In this document: positions 18,524 to 22,809 of the stretch, in pieces
Layout of the letters: every line of letters begins with the position of its first letter
Numbering within the stretch: position 1 is the first letter of the stretch
Assembly: GCA_003427395.1 (NCBI GenBank)
Contig: BFEA01000003.1
Coordinates: 1,662,563-1,685,371 of the forward strand
Length of the DNA stretch: 22,809 nucleotides
Origin: Chara braunii
Lineage: Eukaryota; Streptophyta; Charophyceae; Charales; Characeae
Direction of reading: 5' to 3'
Translations under genes and position numbers: made by a program
The notes under the pieces: generated by a model
Databases searched by the model: none
What the model was told of the DNA's origin: nothing
The model's input: the letters and a program-made list of their open reading frames with translations, nothing else

Positions 18524-18597
<74 letters not shown>

Positions 18598-18960
18598 ACT
18601 TACCTGCCCAGCGCCATAGCTGGCTCCGCGGTACCTGCAAGTTCAGCCATCGCCAGGTAAGTGCAGAAAGCGCCTAGCTTTCTTCTTCTTCTTCTTCTTC
18701 TTCTTTATGAGAGTAGAGATAGAGGTAACTGCAGACATTGTTTTGGACACGGCCTTCTGCCTTATTGGACACGACATTCAGATCGGACGTACACTCTACA
18801 TTGGGATTGAGCTGTGTGCGACATTCGGAAATCAGACTTGGGTTGGACTTGGTTACCTCTATGTCCCTCCCCCTTCTCTCTCGCATGTCTATGGATCTCT
18901 CCCCATGTGTGTGAGCGGAAGGGCAATCTTTCTAGTGTCTTGCCCTTCCGAAGTTTCTCC
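17812..18960 (+). mobile_element. LTR-like block B (inverted relative to A and C)
   Basis: Plus-strand landmarks match the minus strand of block A in order: ACCTGAAGGCCCTATGGCAT, GGCCTGCATCAG, TTTATTTATTTATTT (17939-17953), GGCCCAGCGCTAC, CATAGCTGG and CTCTCCCCATGTGTGTG. It contains (GT)n at 18527-18562 running into (GA)n to 18592, and (CTT)n at 18680-18704. It starts where the minus-strand RNase H fragment stops, so it marks a rearrangement or a second element in opposite orientation. Frames through it are not conserved genes. Confidence 0.5.
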
Positions 18961-19022
18961 CCTTGATGTTGTTGTCCACGTGTCCTCTTGATACTAAATC
19001 TTCCGCTGCGCTGCTTCCCAGC

Positions 19023-19300
19023 CTATGATGATGATGATACGAATGTGTTGTTATTGATTTCCCGTTGTTTCACTCTTTGCATCGCGCACATTGACACCTT
19101 GTGAATGTTGCACCTATGCTGCTGGTTGTTGCCACTTTCGTCATTGCTAGATCCTAGGCTTTCAGTGCATTTCACTTTCTGATATGCTACAGTAATTGTG
19201 CTATGGACTGTGTCTTGAGACTTGTAGAAGACCAACGGATTGTTGTCCGTGAGCCACAATGGCTGGCGACGCTGGTCAGAAAAAAAAAAAAAAAACATCG
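19023..19300. other. Non-coding stretch
   Basis: No gene seen. It ends in a run of 15 A (about 19281-19295), the counterpart of the T run after the shared subterminal block near 15640 in the long TTAA element. Confidence 0.4.
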
Positions 19301-19377
19301 TGCTGGCTGTTTGACAAAACTTGGTGGGCAGGGTGTTCTTAAGCTCGGCATTAATATTTGGGCAAAGTACTGGTGGT
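19301..19377. mobile_element. One end of a TTAA-family element
   Basis: The tip AAGTACTGGTGGT at 19365-19377 is identical to the tips at 2389-2401 and 17249-17261. Inside it, TTTGGGC, GGCATTAAT and GGTGGGCAGGGTGTTC follow the order seen inside 17190-17248. GACAAAACTTGG matches the complement of the subterminal block near 15615. The outside reads TTAG, one base off TTAA. No partner end was found nearby, so this copy is truncated, its other end has diverged, or it is long. Confidence 0.65.
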
Positions 19378-19949
19378 TTAGGGTGAGGGAAGCCATGTCG
19401 ATGGATTTGTGGGAAGTGTGGCGAGGGGTTTGGAGGGAGTTAGTTAGTGTGAGAAGGGAGGGAGGGGGATGTTTGAATTGGAGGTTGATGGCGCAGGGGA
19501 GGAAGGAGAATGTGGAGGGAAAAGAGAGTGAACTCTCGTATCAGGGTATGGCACGAGACAAGTACTTAGTGGCTGCAGGTGCTCGTTGTGCCTAGCTCGG
19601 ATTGATGGGGCAGCAAGGCTGCCTCTTTCCTGTGAGATGTGGTGGCTTAACTTGTTGGGCATTGATAGGTCGGCTTTGATTTTCAAGGTGGGCGGTAACG
19701 CCCCTTGGGACGGCTGGACCCCTGTCGAGGTCACGCCCTAGGGTACGTATGCTCGACGAGGCGACTGGCCCAGCCTTCGCATTTGTAGGATGTAGTGCTC
19801 TTCTGAGGTGGAATGGTCCAATATGGGGCTGAGGGCAGCTTGAATCTCCTTTCTGGCTATGTCATGCTTCGCGAGATGGTGGGGCCACTCCTCCCCTTGT
19901 CCGGGCATGAACGACCCTTGGGATGGATGCTCGACTCCCCCGAATGCGG
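19378..19949. other. Non-coding stretch, G-rich at its left part
   Basis: Runs of three to five G at about 19428-19515 could form a quadruplex on the plus strand. The minus-strand frame 19734-19444 (containing ALPPTLKIKADLS) might be a gag remnant of the retroelement, but I cannot support that from motifs. Confidence 0.35.
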
Positions 19950-21200
19950 ACCGATGACGACAGTTGCTGGTGCTTCAAAGTTTGAAGCTGGGCGGGCACA
20001 GCGAGATGCTGTGTCACATGCTCGAAGACAATCTGACGGACATGTTCACAGAACCCAAGAACCGACCAAAGGAGAATGGGCAAATACAATGCAGCAGAAG
20101 ACTGATACACACAGATCTGACTCAACTCGACTCAGACAGACTCCAACTCACTCATCATCAATACAAGCATGGGCCATGGCGCTGTACACAGAGGAAAAGA
20201 CGAGGAGGTGTGGTCAACCAAATAATGTCGCTGAAATACTATGTCTCAAAAATAGCCCCAATGTCTCCATCCAGATACAATGTCCGAGTCTGGGCAATCG
20301 CCTAACGTCACCAAGTCTCAACTCTCATAATCTCTCCCTCACAGAAGAAGAAGAAGAAGAGGGAGGGAGGAAAAGACGAGTGATGGAGATGGAGGAGGAA
20401 GAGAGGGAGAGGAAGGAGAAGTCCCTGGATGCCACTCAACTTAGGAACCAGGTACTGACCAGCGGAAAGGTGTTGAGACTTGGCACCAGGTGAGTGCAGC
20501 AGGTAAGTCCCTGGCCTCCGCCCTCAATCCTCCGATGTCTGCCTGACGCTCCTCTAGTAACACAGTGCTGGTCTAGCAACGCGCTAACCTCGAACCTAAC
20601 TCTGCGTACAAGGAATGAGGCGGTGCAGCTATCTATAGCGCAGGACCTACTGCTCCTGGTGTCCGCCTGTATCCTGGATCGTCTGGTCGGGCTGCCGATC
20701 GACGATCCAGGATCCAGGCCTGAAAAGCTGTCCTGGCCAAAACATGTCACTGGACCTAGGTAGCACGGTCCAGCCCTGGCAGGCTGCGCCTGGCCCTAAC
20801 TGTGGGCGCTGGGCCTGAATCGGCCCAGGATACTGGATCGATGGTCCTACCGGTCTGGACCAGCGAAGCGAAACAACGCATCCAGACCAATCCTCTGCTG
20901 GAACGATGAAACTCAGACAGGACCAAGTACTGAACCGACAGAACGGACTGAGGACAGACCAAAATCTGAGAGCACAACAAACAAACGCCAAGGAAAATGC
21001 AGATGCCCTTGAAAAATGAACCAATAACCCCCTAACCCGAAGCCCACACACCCTATCCTAAGATCAGGCCCCCGAGGAGGCCTGTGTGAGATGCATGCAT
21101 AGTAGGTGCATACCACATGCTGTCGGGGTGGGAAACTAGTGGGGGCCGAAATGGCACGGGCGTCAGCCCGGAGGGCCTGGACCGGGCGCTAGCGCAACTT
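19950..21200 (-). mobile_element. LTR-like block C
   Basis: Minus-strand landmarks follow those of block A: CGCTATAGATAGC (about 20629-20641), CATTCCTTG, ACCTGC/ACCTGG units, an (AG)/(CTT)-rich tract at 20345-20420, GACATTG followed by GGGGCTATTTTTGAGAC, CTGAGTCGAGTTGAGTC and GTCTTCTGCTGCATTGTATT. Similarity is clear but low, so either this is the very old 5' LTR of the same minus-strand element whose 3' LTR is block A, or a separate family member. Limits are approximate. Confidence 0.5.
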
Positions 21201-21574
21201 AGCACAGCGCTGTGTTACCGCTCTTACCGAAGGTGCGAGCGCCAAGAGGAACAGCTTTTGAATTTGGTAATGCGGACAATTCCATGAGCCCCACCTCAAA
21301 TCCTTTCATTCATAAGTTTTTAAATTTTAACTTTTTTTGCTGAATCCTCAAGAGGAACCTCAATCTGATAGCAGCTTGGGCAGATGGCTCTCCAATATCC
21401 CCATGCTAATATCCTGTCGATTCTACGATCAACAGTACGAATTCTCCTCCTTCAGAAATCCCCTACTACCATCCTGATCCTCAAGCTGCAGCACATAGAC
21501 CGAAGAAGTGTTGAAATGTCAATGAGACTTAACTTTCATCAGTCTAACTCATCAGTCAGAATTAGCATGGTTTC

Positions 21575-21598
21575 AAAAAAAAAAAAAAAAAAAAAAAA
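21575..21598 (+). repeat. Poly-A tract (24 bp)
   Basis: A pure run of 24 A, followed shortly by a GC-rich segment of different composition. It could be the tail of a retroposed sequence on the plus strand, but no matching target duplication was found. Confidence 0.7.
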
Positions 21599-21629
21599 GT
21601 ATTATTATCTCTATACTCCTAAAGCAAGC

Positions 21630-21905
21630 AAAGGGCCCAGCGTGATGCGTCCCGCCGGGCCCAGCGAAAATCGGTGGGGAGGGTCGCGGGTCCTGGGCAA
21701 GGAAAATCGGCGAGGCGTTTTGTGTCTGCGCCGCGAGGGACTTGGCCGTGGCTTTTCGCGGAGGGCGTGGGCAAGGGGAAAAGGGTGGGCCAAGGTGCGA
21801 AAGCGTGGCGCGCGCGAAAATTGACCGTGGCGGTTCGCAAAAAAGGGCGGGTCGAGGGGAGGCCTGTCGGTAACTGCCACGGGCGGCATCGCAAGAGGGG
21901 GGGGT
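21630..21905. other. GC-rich, CpG-dense segment
   Basis: About 275 bp of clearly higher GC and CpG density than the sequence around it. GCGAAAATYGRYSGTGG-like units recur (near 21663, 21704 and 21815). All three minus-strand frames and two plus-strand frames are largely open, which is a composition effect. It may be a CpG-island-like promoter, an unmethylated element, or foreign DNA; nothing in it is recognisable. Confidence 0.5.
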
Positions 21906-21987
21906 GCATGGTTTCAGTATGGTTGTGCCAGTTACGACGACTTGCCCTCTTTGCATCTCAAACCGTTATTTCCTTAATGTATCACTG

Positions 21988-22809
21988 TGCAATCAGACTC
22001 GTTTTCAAACACACTTTTCACACATGTAAACAGTAACGCAGCACACTGGCGACATGCGCCCACTCAAAACTCAGAGATATGGCTTCAGATACGAGTTCAC
22101 TCTCAAATGGCTATGGCGACTTCAGCGCCCAAACATCTCACTGTTCACATACACTGGATCACCCTGGATATCCCACACGCATCACTCTAACACTCGAGCA
22201 CACACACACACTCACTACTAATTACAGCTATGGAAGCTATGGCTGCCTCTAACCTATCGCTATGCTAACTCCTCCTCTCTTGCCCACTGCGTCCTCCGGG
22301 CTCATCTGCAGACCTACTTGCACAAGTCGCTGTGGCAGCGCTTCCGCATGGCTCACGCAGGAATGAATGAATGGCTGGGCGCTGCCTCTTGATTTATACT
22401 TCAGAAATTCGTTGGTCTGCCCTTTAACTTCGGCCCTTGGTGCTCACAGTCCCCCTGTGGTACTTGCTGGACTGGACTGGGACTCTCTAGACCCTTCTCC
22501 TGACTGTAGGCAGTCGTACCGTCGACTCAGTGCAGTTGCACTGAGGTCCTACCTGTTGACCTTGCNACTTGTCNNCGTCTGAAAACGTGGGCCTACCTTA
22601 GACTCACCANTTGACCACTTGCCGACCTTCTAGAAGGACTAAAGCTAGGCCTCTGGACTCTACTTGGACTCCTACCTTACAGGTCTACAGTTCGAATCTC
22701 CCTACAGCCTACAACCTACGGCGACCTACTTACCACTGGCTNTCGTGCAGGTCACGGGTTCAACTCCAGGCAAATGTGCAGATACTGTACACAGGTAAGC
22801 TGAGGTCAA
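21988..22809 (-). repeat. Right arm of the 0.83-kb inverted repeat
   Basis: The reverse complement of 9986-10827, starting sharply at TGCAATCAGAC and cut off by the window end. It contains the same palindrome, the TATA motif on the minus strand, and tRNA-like B-boxes: CAGTTCGAATCTCC at 22688-22701 and GGTCACGGGTTCAACTCC at 22750-22767, the latter reading like a full T-arm. Several N are present (22566, 22574-22575, 22610, 22742). A 71-codon frame on the minus strand at 10213-10428 recurs here on the plus strand, but high arm identity alone explains its conservation. Confidence 0.92.

Noticed and set aside
17991-18677. A 228-codon plus-strand frame
   Set aside because: It includes the (GT)n/(GA)n tract and covers LTR-like block B; no domain is seen.
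19813-20493. A 226-codon plus-strand frame
   Set aside because: It lies antisense in block C, has a Glu/Arg-rich low-complexity tail and no known motif.
21490-21570. A CTGATGA...GAAA motif on the minus strand suggesting a hammerhead ribozyme
   Set aside because: The region between does not pair as stem II and no stems I or III could be drawn.
1-22809. A CRISPR array
   Set aside because: No set of regularly spaced identical repeats with unique spacers exists; the tandem arrays here are head-to-tail without spacers.

Overview
This looks like a piece of a repeat-rich nuclear genome from the green-plant lineage (a streptophyte alga is my best guess; nothing here fixes the species). The pointers are an intact TatD-family gene of the plant cytosolic type, a U6 snRNA-like sequence very close to plant U6 and 101 nt long once its insertion is left out, remnants of a chromovirus-like Ty3/gypsy retrotransposon, long (CT)n, (GT)n and poly-A/T tracts, and runs of N from a draft assembly. 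No bacterial-style gene packing is visible.

Region by region: 1-6.7 kb is non-coding and holds many small mobile elements: MITE family 1 (three copies), one copy of MITE family 2, a short retroposed fragment with a 31-bp direct repeat, tRNA-like signals, several tandem repeats, and a U6 snRNA retrocopy (2180-2422, minus) with A-rich direct repeats at both ends. The U6 copy is split by a 138-bp inverted-repeat element at TTAA. 6712-7725 is the only convincing protein gene, a TatD-like metal-dependent hydrolase in one uninterrupted reading frame; a foldback element lies just downstream. 7.9-9.7 kb holds further tandem repeats, a very short tRNA-derived insertion with a 13-bp target duplication, and a fourth MITE-1 copy.

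10-22.8 kb is a nested transposon landscape. It is bracketed by two nearly identical inverted copies of a repeat of about 0.83 kb (9986-10827 and 21988-22809, the latter cut by the window end). Between them are an old minus-strand Ty3/gypsy element (RNase H end, integrase zinc finger, integrase core and C-terminal region, then polypurine tract and 3' LTR), three related LTR-like blocks, and a 1,926-bp TTAA-flanked insertion that cleanly interrupts the integrase between its zinc finger and its catalytic core.

The most unusual signal is the shared TTAA-associated family (terminal sequence ACCACCAGTACTT). It has one short member inside U6, one long member inside the retrotransposon, and one further recognisable end at 19377. 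Insertion order can be read directly from the nesting. Apart from the TatD gene, nothing suggests genes working together as a pathway.
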